DNA from: SZUA-368 sp028533045
Lineage (GTDB): Bacteria; Spirochaetota; Spirochaetia; DSM-2461
Assembly (NCBI GenBank): GCA_050031985.1
Contig: JBNAIG010000047.1
Span: 19,957-83,956 of the forward strand
Length of the DNA: 64,000 nt
Direction of reading: 5' to 3'
The notes under the pieces were generated by a model. That model did no database searches. It worked only from the letters and a program-made list of their open reading frames with translations, and was not told where the DNA came from. The position numbers were made by a program, and so were the translations under genes. Positions 25,760 through 34,165 of this stretch are shown in pieces (position 1 is the stretch's first letter; every line of letters begins with the position of its first letter).

Positions 25760-26405
25760 TGACATTGATATAATAGAAAATAGTGGCGTTGAGGTTGTGG
25801 ATTCACGATTGTTGCACAAGGCATTAGGCGTGAGGTCATATCATGCAGATTGGATCAGGCGGCGCATAGAAAATTATGGGTTTGAAGAGGGAAACGATTA
25901 CTTCCTTTCCCAATACTCAAAAATGAGTAATGGGATTAAAACAGGAGGGAAGCTCAAAAAAGACTATTTATTAACATTAGATATGGCTAAAGAGCTTTGT
26001 ATGATTGAAAATACGGACGTTGGGAAGAAGGCACGGCGTTATTTCATACAAGCTGAAAAGGATTTGCAGTCTCATAAGATTGTTAGGATTGCATCTAAAC
26101 ACGTAAGACGTGAACTTACGGATGTTGTCAAAGATTCCGGTGAAAACGAACGAATGCACGGCCACGGTTACGGGAATTATACAAAGCTTGTTTATGTGTT
26201 AACCGGTCTGAACGAAAGAAAAAAATCGTACGGCGCAAAAGACGGGTTTCGCGATACATTGACAAGTGAAGAGTTAAAGCGTGTTCAACAAGCTGAAAAC
26301 ATGATAAAAGCTTTTCTTGATATGGATATGGAGTATAGTGAAATCAAGGATACCGTATCCCCCTTTTTTGAAAAAAGGAAGATTCAAAATTGCGAGCAAA
26401 AATAA
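25755..26405 (+). CDS. AntA/AntB-family antirepressor
   Basis: The protein has 216 residues. Residues about 12-95 match the AntA/AntB domain: VDSRLLHKALGVRSYHADWI, then GNDYFLSQYSK, then YLLTLDMAKELCMIE and GKKARRYFIQAEK. Antirepressors of this group counter phage repressors, for example after induction. The C-terminal half is helical and contains HGHGYGNYTKLVYVLTG. It has its own promoter with paired operators and a strong AGGAGG site. The next gene begins at a TTG 16 bases before its end. Confidence 0.8.
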   Translation: MFDIDIIENSGVEVVDSRLLHKALGVRSYHADWIRRRIENYGFEEGNDYFLSQYSKMSNGIKTGGKLKKDYLLTLDMAKELCMIENTDVGKKARRYFIQAEKDLQSHKIVRIASKHVRRELTDVVKDSGENERMHGHGYGNYTKLVYVLTGLNERKKSYGAKDGFRDTLTSEELKRVQQAENMIKAFLDMDMEYSEIKDTVSPFFEKRKIQNCEQK

Positions 26406-26923
26406 CTGTAAACTTTGAAAAAGTAAAGGGCGAGTGGCAAAACAGATTTGCCGCTATTGCCCTGGATGATCTACCTGAACCGGGAAAGGTCTATGAACTG
26501 GTAGAAATCGACGAAGCTTCCGACAAACAACGGAAACTCTTTGAACCGCTTTGTAGGCTATATTTTAATTCATTCTGTTATCCCCATGAAGTGAAAACGT
26601 GGGAAGATTTACGGGATGATATAAAGAAAAGACTTGGTTTAGGTTATTCTCACCTTGAATATGTAGATGAAAACTACCAGATAGTCACTATACCTTTTAA
26701 GAACTGGAAAGAGTCTATACCCGAAAAAGTCCTTTTAGACTTTCAAGGTGGCAACAAATACCGATTAAAGGGAATACTTCGGTCAACAACAACTTATAGC
26801 AGTAATCAGTTTTTCTCCATGACAGACAGCATGATTCGGGAAATGATTTACAATAATGTTATTCATAGTAAGATGGGGAAGAAGTTCGATTCAATACTAA
26901 AAGAAATAGGATTTGAAGAGTAA
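26390..26923 (+). CDS. Hypothetical protein, possibly NinB-like
   Basis: The protein has 177 residues and probably starts at a TTG behind GGAAG. The middle has KQRKLFEPLCRLYFNSF, then WEDLRDDIKKRLGL, a layout seen in NinB and related phage recombination proteins with KQRxLF near the start of a helical bundle. The match is by eye. It precedes a methyltransferase and NinG, which also fits a nin-like region. Confidence 0.4.
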   Translation: MRAKITVNFEKVKGEWQNRFAAIALDDLPEPGKVYELVEIDEASDKQRKLFEPLCRLYFNSFCYPHEVKTWEDLRDDIKKRLGLGYSHLEYVDENYQIVTIPFKNWKESIPEKVLLDFQGGNKYRLKGILRSTTTYSSNQFFSMTDSMIREMIYNNVIHSKMGKKFDSILKEIGFEE

Positions 26924-26930
26924 ATAATCA

Positions 26931-26959
26931 TTGCCACAAAACAAAACATATGTTAAGAT
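26931..26959 (+). promoter_or_regulatory. Sigma70-like promoter before the methyltransferase
   Basis: TTGCCA (26931-26936) and TAAGAT (26954-26959) are 17 bases apart. An AAAGGAG site follows before the TTG start at 26980. Confidence 0.55.
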
Positions 26960-26979
26960 ACAGTAAAAGGAGATGTATT

Positions 26980-27321
26980 TTGAATATAGCAAACAAGGTT
27001 CAAAGAATAAAAGAAAACGATCAAGATTATGAATTCTACCCCACAACGGAAGACATGGTAAGGGCTGTTTTCAATGATCTACAGATTCATAAAAGGAATG
27101 GATATAAAAAGCTTTTAGACATTGGTGCCGGTGATGGCAATTTGTTTCATATCTGGAATAAACTGATAGATGAAAGATTTCCCCGTAACGAGTACGGATA
27201 CCGTCCAATCATGATGGACGTTGTGACACAATATTATGCCATTGAAAAATCCACTATATTGCTTGAATATCTTCCAAAAGAGGTAATTACAATAGGTACA
27301 GACTTTCTACCAATACTTTGA
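26980..27321 (+). CDS. N6-adenine DNA methyltransferase, N-terminal part (frameshifted)
   Basis: I start it at a TTG 9 bases after AAGGAG. The 113 residues include the SAM-binding motif LLDIGAGDGNLF and a second acidic strand; the catalytic NPPY motif lies in the next frame. The two parts overlap as TTGA. Restoring one T in the run at 27304-27306 joins them as one protein reading GTDF...TLIDKDMDVIFCNPPY. So this is either a frameshifted gene, a sequencing error, or two coupled subunits. I see no clear slippery heptamer. Confidence 0.65.
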   Translation: MNIANKVQRIKENDQDYEFYPTTEDMVRAVFNDLQIHKRNGYKKLLDIGAGDGNLFHIWNKLIDERFPRNEYGYRPIMMDVVTQYYAIEKSTILLEYLPKEVITIGTDFLPIL

Positions 27322-28637
27322 TCGATAAGGATATGGATGTCATATTTTGCAATCCACCTTATTCAGAATACCAAGAATGGGCCGAGAAGGCCATATTAGA
27401 AGCAAACACACACATAATGTATCTTGTTATACCTCAGAGATGGAAAGACTCTCATGTGATTAACTTATCTCTACAGAGAAGAGGTGTAGAAGCCAAGGTT
27501 ATTTATTCAGATGATTTCTTAGATGCCCCACGGTCTGCCAGAGCCAAAGTTGATATAATTAAAATTGATTTTCAAGAAGCTTATAGCGATTGGCGAAGAA
27601 CAAAAGGGAAAGGGGCTTTTGATATATGGTTCCAAGATTCCTTTGGTACTTTTGACAAGGTTAAGGAAGAATCAGAAAAAAAAGAAATCCCATTTAAGGA
27701 AAGGTTAGGGTTAGTTCCAGGTCAGAATCTTATAGAACGTATGGAGTTGCTGTATTCAAAAGAGTTATCCAAAATCAGAGATACCTATGATAAGGTATGC
27801 TCTATAGACCCTGAACTGGCGAATGAATTTAACATCTCTATCGATACTATAAAATCTGGAATTAAAGAAAAATTCTCCGGGTTAAAACATAAGTACTGGA
27901 AAGAGCTTTTTGACAATCTCACTAAGATAACCGACAGACTAACGCAAAAGTCACGTGATAACCTTCTCAAGACGCTACAGAACAATGTTGAAGTTGATTT
28001 TTCTGCGGCTAACGCTTATGCAATAGTTCTGTGGGCTATTAAGAACGCTAATGAGTATTATGATGATCAGCTAATAGAGTGTTATGAACGTCTTGTGAAT
28101 AAAGAATCCTGCTTGCTCTATAAGTCAAACAGTCACTTTGTTGATGATACTTGGCGATTTGCTACAGAGAATAGTCATTATTATTTAAATGATAAACTTG
28201 ATTATCGTATTGTAACACATAGGGTTGGCGGGTATTTTAGTGGGGATTCATGGAGAACGTATGACCAAAGATATAATCTTTCCTTACACGCCTATGAATA
28301 TATTCAAGACTTATGTACCATTGCAAAAAATCTAGGGTATGATGTAAACATGATTCCATTAAATTTTGACTGGCAAGCTGGAAATGAGCGGGTGTTTTTA
28401 TATGATACCAACAAGGTTTTTATGAAAGTAAGAGCTTTTAAAAACGGAAACATCCATTTTAAATTTAATCAGGATTTTCTAAGAAAATTCAATGTTGAAT
28501 TCGGTAGGATAAAGGGATGGATTAACAATAAATCACAAGCATCAGAAGAAATGAATATACCAAAAGAAAAAATAGATGAAATATACAAGTCAAATTATCG
28601 AATTGAGGTAGGTCAAAGTAAATTACTTATATCATAA
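27318..28637 (+). CDS. N6-adenine DNA methyltransferase, C-terminal part (frameshifted)
   Basis: The part has 439 residues and starts with the catalytic region: DVIFCNPPYSEYQEWAEKAI, with NPPY typical of N6-adenine methyltransferases, then YLVIPQRWKDS. A long helical region that may bind DNA follows. It needs the SAM-binding motif in the preceding frame to be active. The TTG at 27318 could allow separate translation. The function would be DNA modification, perhaps to evade host restriction. Confidence 0.7.
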   Translation: MIDKDMDVIFCNPPYSEYQEWAEKAILEANTHIMYLVIPQRWKDSHVINLSLQRRGVEAKVIYSDDFLDAPRSARAKVDIIKIDFQEAYSDWRRTKGKGAFDIWFQDSFGTFDKVKEESEKKEIPFKERLGLVPGQNLIERMELLYSKELSKIRDTYDKVCSIDPELANEFNISIDTIKSGIKEKFSGLKHKYWKELFDNLTKITDRLTQKSRDNLLKTLQNNVEVDFSAANAYAIVLWAIKNANEYYDDQLIECYERLVNKESCLLYKSNSHFVDDTWRFATENSHYYLNDKLDYRIVTHRVGGYFSGDSWRTYDQRYNLSLHAYEYIQDLCTIAKNLGYDVNMIPLNFDWQAGNERVFLYDTNKVFMKVRAFKNGNIHFKFNQDFLRKFNVEFGRIKGWINNKSQASEEMNIPKEKIDEIYKSNYRIEVGQSKLLIS

Positions 28638-28647
28638 AGGGGTAAGG

Positions 28648-29247
28648 ATGATAAAGAGAATAAGAGTTTTAAACGGTGACGCTTACTATGACATGAAGCG
28701 TCAAGGACTTTATACCATAGGTAAAAAACCTAAAAAAGGCGACACGTTCAATGAGACATGGGTAAAAAAATCCATTTTATCCCGGCATTCTCATATTCGA
28801 TGTATACAAGTCGAGTTTGAATTTGAAACGACAAGGCCGGTTCGGGATCAGCTTCTGCGATGTACTCATGGGTTTGTTGAAAAGTATGTTGAGACATCCA
28901 GGCCAGACCGGACGGGGAAACCCAGGGATTTAAACTCTCTTTCTAAATACCTTTTGGTGTTTAATATAGAAGGGATGATTAAAATGTTTCTGGACCGGCT
29001 TTGTTGTCAGACAGAAGTGGACACAAGAAAGCTTGTTGAATCCATAAAGAAAGAAATGATGAATCATGAAGATCCTATTATTCAAGCAATTGGGTTCATG
29101 ATGGTTCCTAAATGTATATGGTATGCAGGATGTAATGAGTTTCAAGAAAAAGACTGTTTTTGTGTAACAAAGAACTATACGCCCCATATCATCGAAAGGA
29201 TACAGAGATATACTGATAACCTTTTGCAGTTGGAGATGGCATTCTAA
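28648..29247 (+). CDS. ThyX-like protein with a diverged motif
   Basis: The protein has 199 residues. The order VEFEFETTRPVRDQLLRCTH, then ETSRPDR, then FLDRLCCQTEVDTRKLV resembles flavin-dependent thymidylate synthase ThyX, where RHRxxSxNxxSxR is followed by a helix with AQ.EIR. Here the signature is degraded (LLRCTHGFVEKYVETSRPDR), so activity is doubtful. Real ThyX makes dTMP from dUMP. It may have been repurposed, for example to make a modified nucleotide. It follows AAGGGG and touches the next gene. Confidence 0.5.
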   Translation: MIKRIRVLNGDAYYDMKRQGLYTIGKKPKKGDTFNETWVKKSILSRHSHIRCIQVEFEFETTRPVRDQLLRCTHGFVEKYVETSRPDRTGKPRDLNSLSKYLLVFNIEGMIKMFLDRLCCQTEVDTRKLVESIKKEMMNHEDPIIQAIGFMMVPKCIWYAGCNEFQEKDCFCVTKNYTPHIIERIQRYTDNLLQLEMAF

Positions 29248-29639
29248 TGAAACCCAACGAAAAGAAAGCCAGATCCCTTTATTCTAAACTTGTAAGAGTA
29301 AAGGGATGCTTAAACACAACAGGAACAGCCGAATTCGGCAAATGCTTTACTTGTGGGCGTGTTTTCCCGTTTGAAGTGTTGCAGTGCGGTCATTTTGTTT
29401 CTGGCCGCACCAGCGCACTATTTTTTGAACCTACGAACGCTCATATTCAATGCCCTGAATGTAATTGCACAAAGGGTGGAAACCTGGAAATCTATCACGA
29501 AAAAATGATAAGAAAGTACGGAGAGAAAGAAGTGGAAAGGCTGGAATCTATGAGGCATAAGATCATTAAGATGTACGAATCAGATTACCGTGAATTAGTG
29601 TCTAAATTCCAGTCTGAATTTGAGAGTATAGAATATTAG
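29247..29639 (+). CDS. ninG: NinG/Rap-type recombination nuclease
   Basis: The protein has 130 residues. The pattern CFTCGRVFPFEVLQCGHFVS, then FEPTNAHIQCPECN, is the NinG/Rap signature with two CxxC pairs and a GH segment like an HNH metal site. NinG of lambda-like phages cuts branched recombination intermediates such as Holliday junctions. The N-terminus is basic and helical. It fits the recombination block here. It starts at the last base of the ThyX-like stop. Confidence 0.85.
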   Translation: MKPNEKKARSLYSKLVRVKGCLNTTGTAEFGKCFTCGRVFPFEVLQCGHFVSGRTSALFFEPTNAHIQCPECNCTKGGNLEIYHEKMIRKYGEKEVERLESMRHKIIKMYESDYRELVSKFQSEFESIEY

Positions 29640-29668
29640 TTGACATAACGAATTAGTTAATATAAACT
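29640..29668 (+). promoter_or_regulatory. Sigma70-like promoter
   Basis: TTGACA (29640-29645) and TAAACT (29663-29668) are 17 bases apart; a TATAAA two bases upstream is an alternative -10. An AAAAGGAG site follows before the gene at 29707. Confidence 0.6.
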
Positions 29669-29706
29669 AAAGTTCAAATAAACACACGTAAAAAAGGAGT
29701 TGTTTT

Positions 29707-30102
29707 ATGAAAATAGACGCACAAATGACGCTTTTATTGAATAGTGATGGTTTGGTGTTGGAGTTACACGATAAGGCATCAGGTAGAATGTTCTTTGAGG
29801 GGTCCATGGATCAAGCGCAAACTTGTTTAGTTTTGTCTCGTTGTGGATATACGGATTTTACCGATAGCAAGGTCATGGGCCTTGATGTTGTTGGTAAAAA
29901 ACATGAGTGTGAAAGTTTTCGTTTCCCTATCACCGATAATGAACGGTGGGGAAGTAAGGATGCAATCGCTGATAAATGTCGGCAGATTGTAAAAGAACAA
30001 AAACCAGGATGGAAGCCAGACCTCGATTTTGATAGTCAAACATCCTTTGCCAAAGACGGAGAAGCGTGGTTTGCTTGTACTATTATACGGCGGTGGGTGT
30101 GA
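29707..30102 (+). CDS. Hypothetical protein, 131 residues
   Basis: This is the first gene behind a good promoter, with AAAAGGAG at a normal distance. The protein starts beta-rich (TLLLNSDGLVLELHDKASGR) and ends with WFACTIIRRWV. I do not recognise it. It may form a small alpha/beta domain. It overlaps the next gene by 4 bases (GTGA). Confidence 0.6.
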   Translation: MKIDAQMTLLLNSDGLVLELHDKASGRMFFEGSMDQAQTCLVLSRCGYTDFTDSKVMGLDVVGKKHECESFRFPITDNERWGSKDAIADKCRQIVKEQKPGWKPDLDFDSQTSFAKDGEAWFACTIIRRWV

Positions 30103-30839
30103 ACGCACATTCTACCAAAAAAAATCAGTACAATTACAACCGGAAAGATCACGCTATATTTACCCCTCCACCCGTATGTGAATGGTTAGCCAAAATACTT
30201 GAGCCGGAAATTCCCAGAGGGGGAACTATCTTAGACCCGGCCTGTGGCGGTGGGAATCTTCTTGATCCATTTGAGGACACCTATACAACAATAGGATGTG
30301 ATATAGAAGATTACGGAGCAGAACTGGATCACTTTGTGAAAGATGATTTCTTAACATGGAAAGCCGGGGATTATGGAATTGATATTGTTGTTATGAACCC
30401 GCCCTATAACCATACAAAGGAATCAGCGAAAACTTACGGAAGATCAACACTACTCCCGGAACTATTCGCTGATAAGTGTTTTAAGCTATTCGGGACAAAA
30501 GTAAAGATGATCATGTTTACCCCTATGGGTCTGCGGCTTAATATCAGAAAACAGAAAGAATCTCAGGGCAACCGGTACGATAAAATCCGGGATAATTGGG
30601 GGGATATTACGTCTATCGTTTCACTTCCAATGGATATATTTCACAATGTAGACTTTGATCCCAGCAAGCCGGTTCAGATAAGAAACACAAAAAAAGGGAT
30701 AATGAAATCCAATATTCTTAGGAAGGAAACTCAACAGGAAATACTTTTCTTTAATATGCCGGATTTGAAACCTCATTATTGCTTACCGGAAAGTGTACTG
30801 GAAAAATTAAGAGAAACAGATAGGGAGATGTTAAAATGA
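30099..30839 (+). CDS. N6-adenine DNA methyltransferase
   Basis: The protein has 246 residues and starts at the GTG in a GTGA overlap. It has DHAIFTPPPVCEWL, motif I DPACGGGNLLDPF near residues 45-57, and NPPY near 100 with IDIVVMNPPYNHT. The order I then IV is standard for N6-adenine methyltransferases. The C-terminal part carries FTPMGLRLN and SLPMDIFH, probably for DNA recognition. It would methylate adenines in phage DNA, perhaps against restriction. Confidence 0.85.
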   Translation: MNAHSTKKNQYNYNRKDHAIFTPPPVCEWLAKILEPEIPRGGTILDPACGGGNLLDPFEDTYTTIGCDIEDYGAELDHFVKDDFLTWKAGDYGIDIVVMNPPYNHTKESAKTYGRSTLLPELFADKCFKLFGTKVKMIMFTPMGLRLNIRKQKESQGNRYDKIRDNWGDITSIVSLPMDIFHNVDFDPSKPVQIRNTKKGIMKSNILRKETQQEILFFNMPDLKPHYCLPESVLEKLRETDREMLK

Positions 30840-30967
30840 TTTTGTATCTGGCAGTAAAGCAGTTGATTTCAGAAGTCGAAACCAACGGTACGGAAGCGGT
30901 CGATTACAGGAAATTTACCAAAAACCTAATCAAGTTGGTAATTGATTACATTTTAGAGAGGGAGTAA
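30836..30967 (+). CDS. Small protein, 43 residues
   Basis: It begins in an ATGA overlap with the methyltransferase, behind GGGAG, and ends one base before the next start. The peptide is one or two amphipathic helices (AVKQLISEVETNG, NLIKLVIDYILE). The function is unknown. Confidence 0.55.
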   Translation: MILYLAVKQLISEVETNGTEAVDYRKFTKNLIKLVIDYILERE

Positions 30968-31210
30968 GTGGAGAAAAATGTTTATCTTTATCTCCCCCCG
31001 TTTCAGGTGGAAAGATTAAAGGTTGCGCCGTTACCTTTCCAGTTGGGAGACGATATAATCCAAGTCGGGGAAGTAAGAAGGATAGTAAAAAAACTTACAG
31101 ATAGGGCGTATCTGTGTAATGTATTTATTTATCCGCAGTATGAAGAGTTTGCGGAAAGAGAATTGATGAAAATAGAAAAGGAGCGTAGGAATGGGTCAAG
31201 TTACACTTGA
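30968..31210 (+). CDS. Hypothetical protein, 80 residues
   Basis: It starts at a GTG right after the previous stop, with GAGAGGGAG upstream. It has a beta-rich middle (LGDDIIQVGEVRRIVKKL) and a C-terminal charged helix. No family is recognised. It overlaps the next gene by 20 bases. Confidence 0.55.
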   Translation: MEKNVYLYLPPFQVERLKVAPLPFQLGDDIIQVGEVRRIVKKLTDRAYLCNVFIYPQYEEFAERELMKIEKERRNGSSYT

Positions 31211-31634
31211 TAAAGAAGAGTATGACAAGCTTAAAGCGGGATATGACATTTATATTGCGTTAAATCAAGGTGAAGTTGCCGGTATTCATAAGGTCGAATC
31301 TATCAGCAATATAGACAATATTTATGAAATCAACGTTGTGACGTGGAGTGAAAAATACAGTGAGAATTTTACAGCCCATGTAGATAAAGCTATAAAAGAC
31401 AAAGCTAAAGATATGGCTTGTGAAATGGTAAAAGAAACAACAAAAAGAGCTACATCACTGGCAATTGATAATGATCATTTGAAAAATCGTCTTAAGGTAG
31501 AAATAGAAGAAAGGGTATACTGGAAAGAAAACGATTTCAGGAATGTTGCGGCAAAGGAAGAACTCAAAGAAGAACTGGCCTCCTATGTTGGTCTTAAGGG
31601 AGCCTTGAAATGCCTGTTTGGAGGTAGTAAATGA
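31191..31634 (+). CDS. Hypothetical protein, 147 residues
   Basis: The gene follows AAAAGGAG. The N-terminal half is mixed beta (IALNQGEVAGIHKVESI), the C-terminal half a charged coiled coil rich in Lys and Glu ending LKCLFGGSK. It has no known family. It overlaps the metallopeptidase gene by 4 bases. Confidence 0.55.
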   Translation: MGQVTLDKEEYDKLKAGYDIYIALNQGEVAGIHKVESISNIDNIYEINVVTWSEKYSENFTAHVDKAIKDKAKDMACEMVKETTKRATSLAIDNDHLKNRLKVEIEERVYWKENDFRNVAAKEELKEELASYVGLKGALKCLFGGSK

Positions 31635-32374
31635 ACCAAGACGAAGTAAAGAGTATCCTTGATAAATACACTGACCATAAAGAATATACTGTGATATTCT
31701 CCGGTAAAGCAAGCAAAAAGGTAGACGGACTTTATCACCCGGATACCAAAGAAATTATCATTCATAATAAAAACTTCCAGAATGAAAATTCCCTTATTTA
31801 CACGGCACTTCATGAGTTGGCCCATCATATCGACAACATGGAAAACGGAATAGTACAGAGAAACGCCCACGGTGGACAGTGGCCTACAATCCTCCATGAG
31901 TTGATAGAAAAGGCGATTGAAAACCAAGACTTTATCCCTATCGACCCTGAAAAAGTGTCTAATGCGGTCCGGGCTAACAATATGCAGACAAAATATCTTA
32001 AAGAATTTGGAAAAGTCTGTATTCAGCTAATGGATCACTGCATGACAAGAGATTACCCCTTTGAAGATATTTACTTGCGAGTCCTTAAAATGAAAAAGGG
32101 GGAAGTATTAAAGGCTATGAAAGTCTTTGGCCTGGATATTTCCGAAGAGATCGGCCCGGATATGGCAAAGAAAGTAGCCCAGATTAAAAATCCTGCCGAA
32201 AGGGAAGAGGCGATTAAGTCCGGTGAAGTCCCGACAAATACGCCATCCAAGAAAGAAATGGATGAATATGCTTATCTGGAAGCGGAGAAAAAGAAGTTGG
32301 TAAAAACAATTTCTAAGGCTGAATCCCGTCTTGCTGAGATCGAATTAGCACTGGAAGGGAAAAATGATAATTAA
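31631..32374 (+). CDS. Zinc metallopeptidase-like protein (HExxH)
   Basis: The protein has 247 residues. Residues about 61-65 form HELAH within TALHELAHHIDNMEN, a zincin signature, and HGGQWPTIL follows about 20 residues later, giving a possible third ligand. Such HExxH proteins are common in phages and resemble SprT-like or DUF-type domains. The C-terminus is a coiled coil. The target is unknown. It overlaps the following zinc-ribbon gene by 11 bases. Confidence 0.65.
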   Translation: MNQDEVKSILDKYTDHKEYTVIFSGKASKKVDGLYHPDTKEIIIHNKNFQNENSLIYTALHELAHHIDNMENGIVQRNAHGGQWPTILHELIEKAIENQDFIPIDPEKVSNAVRANNMQTKYLKEFGKVCIQLMDHCMTRDYPFEDIYLRVLKMKKGEVLKAMKVFGLDISEEIGPDMAKKVAQIKNPAEREEAIKSGEVPTNTPSKKEMDEYAYLEAEKKKLVKTISKAESRLAEIELALEGKNDN

Positions 32375-32573
32375 ACCCAAATGTCCGCACTGCGGGGAAA
32401 CCGTCACTGTAAATGTCAAAAAAGTTGAAAAGCTGGAAAAAGAAAACGCTGAGTTGAAAAAGCAGATATTTGAACTTAAAGCTCTATTTGAAATGAATCA
32501 GTCGGGACAAAGTGCGCAAGATTGGGCGTATAATCATATGATGAATAATTTTTTATTTGGAGGTGGAAAGTGA
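32364..32573 (+). CDS. Zinc-ribbon coiled-coil protein, 69 residues
   Basis: The protein starts with KCPHCGETVTV, half of a zinc ribbon, and continues as a coiled coil (VEKLEKENAELKKQIFELKA). With a single CxxC it may bind zinc as a dimer. The ribosome site GGAAGGGA lies inside the preceding gene. The function is unknown. Confidence 0.55.
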   Translation: MIIKPKCPHCGETVTVNVKKVEKLEKENAELKKQIFELKALFEMNQSGQSAQDWAYNHMMNNFLFGGGK

Positions 32574-32773
32574 AAAAGTTTAGAGTCGTTCGACAATTAA
32601 CAAAGGAAGAGAGAGCTGGAGCCGACGATAAAGTGCAACCGGGGAACATCGTATATCTTTTTAAAGGTTGTACATATGGGTGTATTTCACACAATGGAAT
32701 GGCTGTTAGTCATAAGCCGGATGATGGACCTTTTTTTGAGATGCCCTGCGACACATTGGAGGAAATAAAGTGA
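32570..32773 (+). CDS. Hypothetical protein, 67 residues
   Basis: It starts at a GTG in a GTGA overlap, behind GGAGG. The beta-rich sequence includes PGNIVYLFKGCTYGCISHNG, reminiscent of small SH3-like phage proteins. No firm assignment is possible. It overlaps the DUF4406-like gene by 4 bases. Confidence 0.55.
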   Translation: MKKFRVVRQLTKEERAGADDKVQPGNIVYLFKGCTYGCISHNGMAVSHKPDDGPFFEMPCDTLEEIK

Positions 32774-33066
32774 AAATCTACATAAGCGGCCCCATAACCG
32801 GTACTGATGATTATTATGAGCGATTCGCTGATAAGGAAAAGGAAATGAGAAAGATTTTCCCTAAATCGGATATAATTAACCCCGTAAGATCATGCGCCGA
32901 AGCCGGGTTAAGAGACGGAGAGCATAGCTGGAAAGAATTTATGAATCACTGTGTTTATGTTCTCCGTGGATGTTCCCATATTGTTATGATCCCAGGATGG
33001 GAAAATTCTCGTGGAGCGTGTGTTGAATATTATCTTGCGAAAGAGCTTGAATTATCGTTTATATAG
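32770..33066 (+). CDS. DUF4406-like nucleoside deoxyribosyltransferase-fold protein
   Basis: The protein has 98 residues. KIYISGPITGTDDYYERF at the N-terminus, then FPKSDIINPV, then WKEFMNHCVYVLRGCSHIVM and GWENSRGACVEYYLAKEL are the standard DUF4406 pattern, a Rossmann-like fold related to nucleoside 2-deoxyribosyltransferases. It may act in nucleotide salvage or modification. Starts at a GTG in a GTGA overlap. Confidence 0.8.
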   Translation: MKIYISGPITGTDDYYERFADKEKEMRKIFPKSDIINPVRSCAEAGLRDGEHSWKEFMNHCVYVLRGCSHIVMIPGWENSRGACVEYYLAKELELSFI

Positions 33067-33074
33067 GAGAAGGT

Positions 33075-33374
33075 ATGAAGTTAGACGAAACATTTAGTAT
33101 TGTTGAAACGCCTCATGGAGTTGATCTTGTGCGGTTAGTAATGGGGTCTGACAAAGAAGGAAACCCCAAAGAAAAAGAGGAAAGACGTCATTACGGTGCG
33201 GTCTATCAAGCACTACAGGGTTATCTTAACTGGAAGATAGAAACAGATATGGAGAGTACCCCTTTTATTGCTTCTATTCAGAAAGTGATTGATACGATCA
33301 ACGAAACCGAGAAGATGATAAAGGATAATTTCTGTGTATATGTAAAAACAGCCAGGGGGAAAGATAATGGATGA
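33075..33374 (+). CDS. Hypothetical protein, 99 residues
   Basis: It follows AGGAGA. The sequence has a beta hairpin near the N-terminus (SIVETPHGVDLVRLV) and a helical C-terminal half with FIASIQKVIDTINETEKM. I do not recognise it. It overlaps the next gene by 8 bases. Confidence 0.55.
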   Translation: MKLDETFSIVETPHGVDLVRLVMGSDKEGNPKEKEERRHYGAVYQALQGYLNWKIETDMESTPFIASIQKVIDTINETEKMIKDNFCVYVKTARGKDNG

Positions 33375-33573
33375 TTATATCGGATTTGAAGGACTAGGGA
33401 ATGACATTGAGTTCTGTCAGATAGATGAAAGCGATAAAGCCTATAAAGTTCAGATTGTTGGTGAAGAAATAGAACTGTGGCTTCCTAAGTCTGTATTTGA
33501 TGATTCTGGCTGTCTTACTGAGGCCGGATGTGAGATATTCTATATCAATTATGCGGAGGCTATTGGTGAATAA
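33367..33573 (+). CDS. Hypothetical protein, 68 residues
   Basis: An acidic, beta-rich protein with YKVQIVGEEIELWLPKSVF and EIFYINYAEAIGE. It starts behind AGGGGG. No family is recognised. Its last codons contain the ribosome site of the MazG-like gene. Confidence 0.55.
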   Translation: MDDYIGFEGLGNDIEFCQIDESDKAYKVQIVGEEIELWLPKSVFDDSGCLTEAGCEIFYINYAEAIGE

Positions 33574-34165
33574 AGAGTGGTTGTTAAAGGTTATCAAAGA
33601 TGCTCATGATAACGCAGTGGATAAAGGGTTTTACCCGGTAGATGAAGGAAAAAACATAGGTGAGCTTTTAATGCTTTGCGTAAGCGAACTGGGAGAGGCA
33701 TTAGAAGCGCATAGGTGTGATCGTTATGCTGATATAAAATCACTAAACATCTGTACGATAAATATTGAAAATATCAACCATGAATGGATAGGTCTTTTCC
33801 AGAGAGACATAAAAGATACCGTTGAGGATGAATTGGGCGATGTTTTTATTCGCCTTGCCGATCTTTGCGGCTATTTAGTCGAAAGAGAAAATCACGACAT
33901 TGTTGTTCAGAACTTTCTTAATACCAAAAGACTTATACCCACGGATATTAACGTGGGGGAATGGATGTTTCACTATATTCGCTTTTTCTTGAGTGACATT
34001 GATTTTTATGAAGATAAAAATTATATACCCGCCGGTTCTATTGGCAGAGCATTGGCCGAGCTGAGTAGTTTTGCCGCTTCGCAGAAAATTGATATTGCTA
34101 AATTCGTCGAAGCTAAAATGGCCTATAACCGCACAAGACCACCTAAACACGGGAAGAGGTACTAA
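33566..34165 (+). CDS. MazG-like nucleotide pyrophosphohydrolase
   Basis: I choose the GTG at 33566, 6 bases after CGGAGG, giving 199 residues. The pattern LMLCVSELGEALEAHRCDRY with ELGEALEA, then VEDELGDVFIRLADLCGYL with the EDELGDVxxRL motif, is typical of MazG/dUTPase-like all-alpha NTP pyrophosphohydrolases. These acidic residues bind Mg and the triphosphate. Phage versions can lower ppGpp or clean nucleotide pools. It overlaps the next gene by one base. Confidence 0.8.
   Translation: MNKEWLLKVIKDAHDNAVDKGFYPVDEGKNIGELLMLCVSELGEALEAHRCDRYADIKSLNICTINIENINHEWIGLFQRDIKDTVEDELGDVFIRLADLCGYLVERENHDIVVQNFLNTKRLIPTDINVGEWMFHYIRFFLSDIDFYEDKNYIPAGSIGRALAELSSFAASQKIDIAKFVEAKMAYNRTRPPKHGKRY

Noticed and set aside
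27267..27321. Programmed -1 frameshift in the methyltransferase
   Set aside because: No X-XXY-YYZ heptamer in the right phase lies in the overlap; a missing base or separate start explains it more simply.
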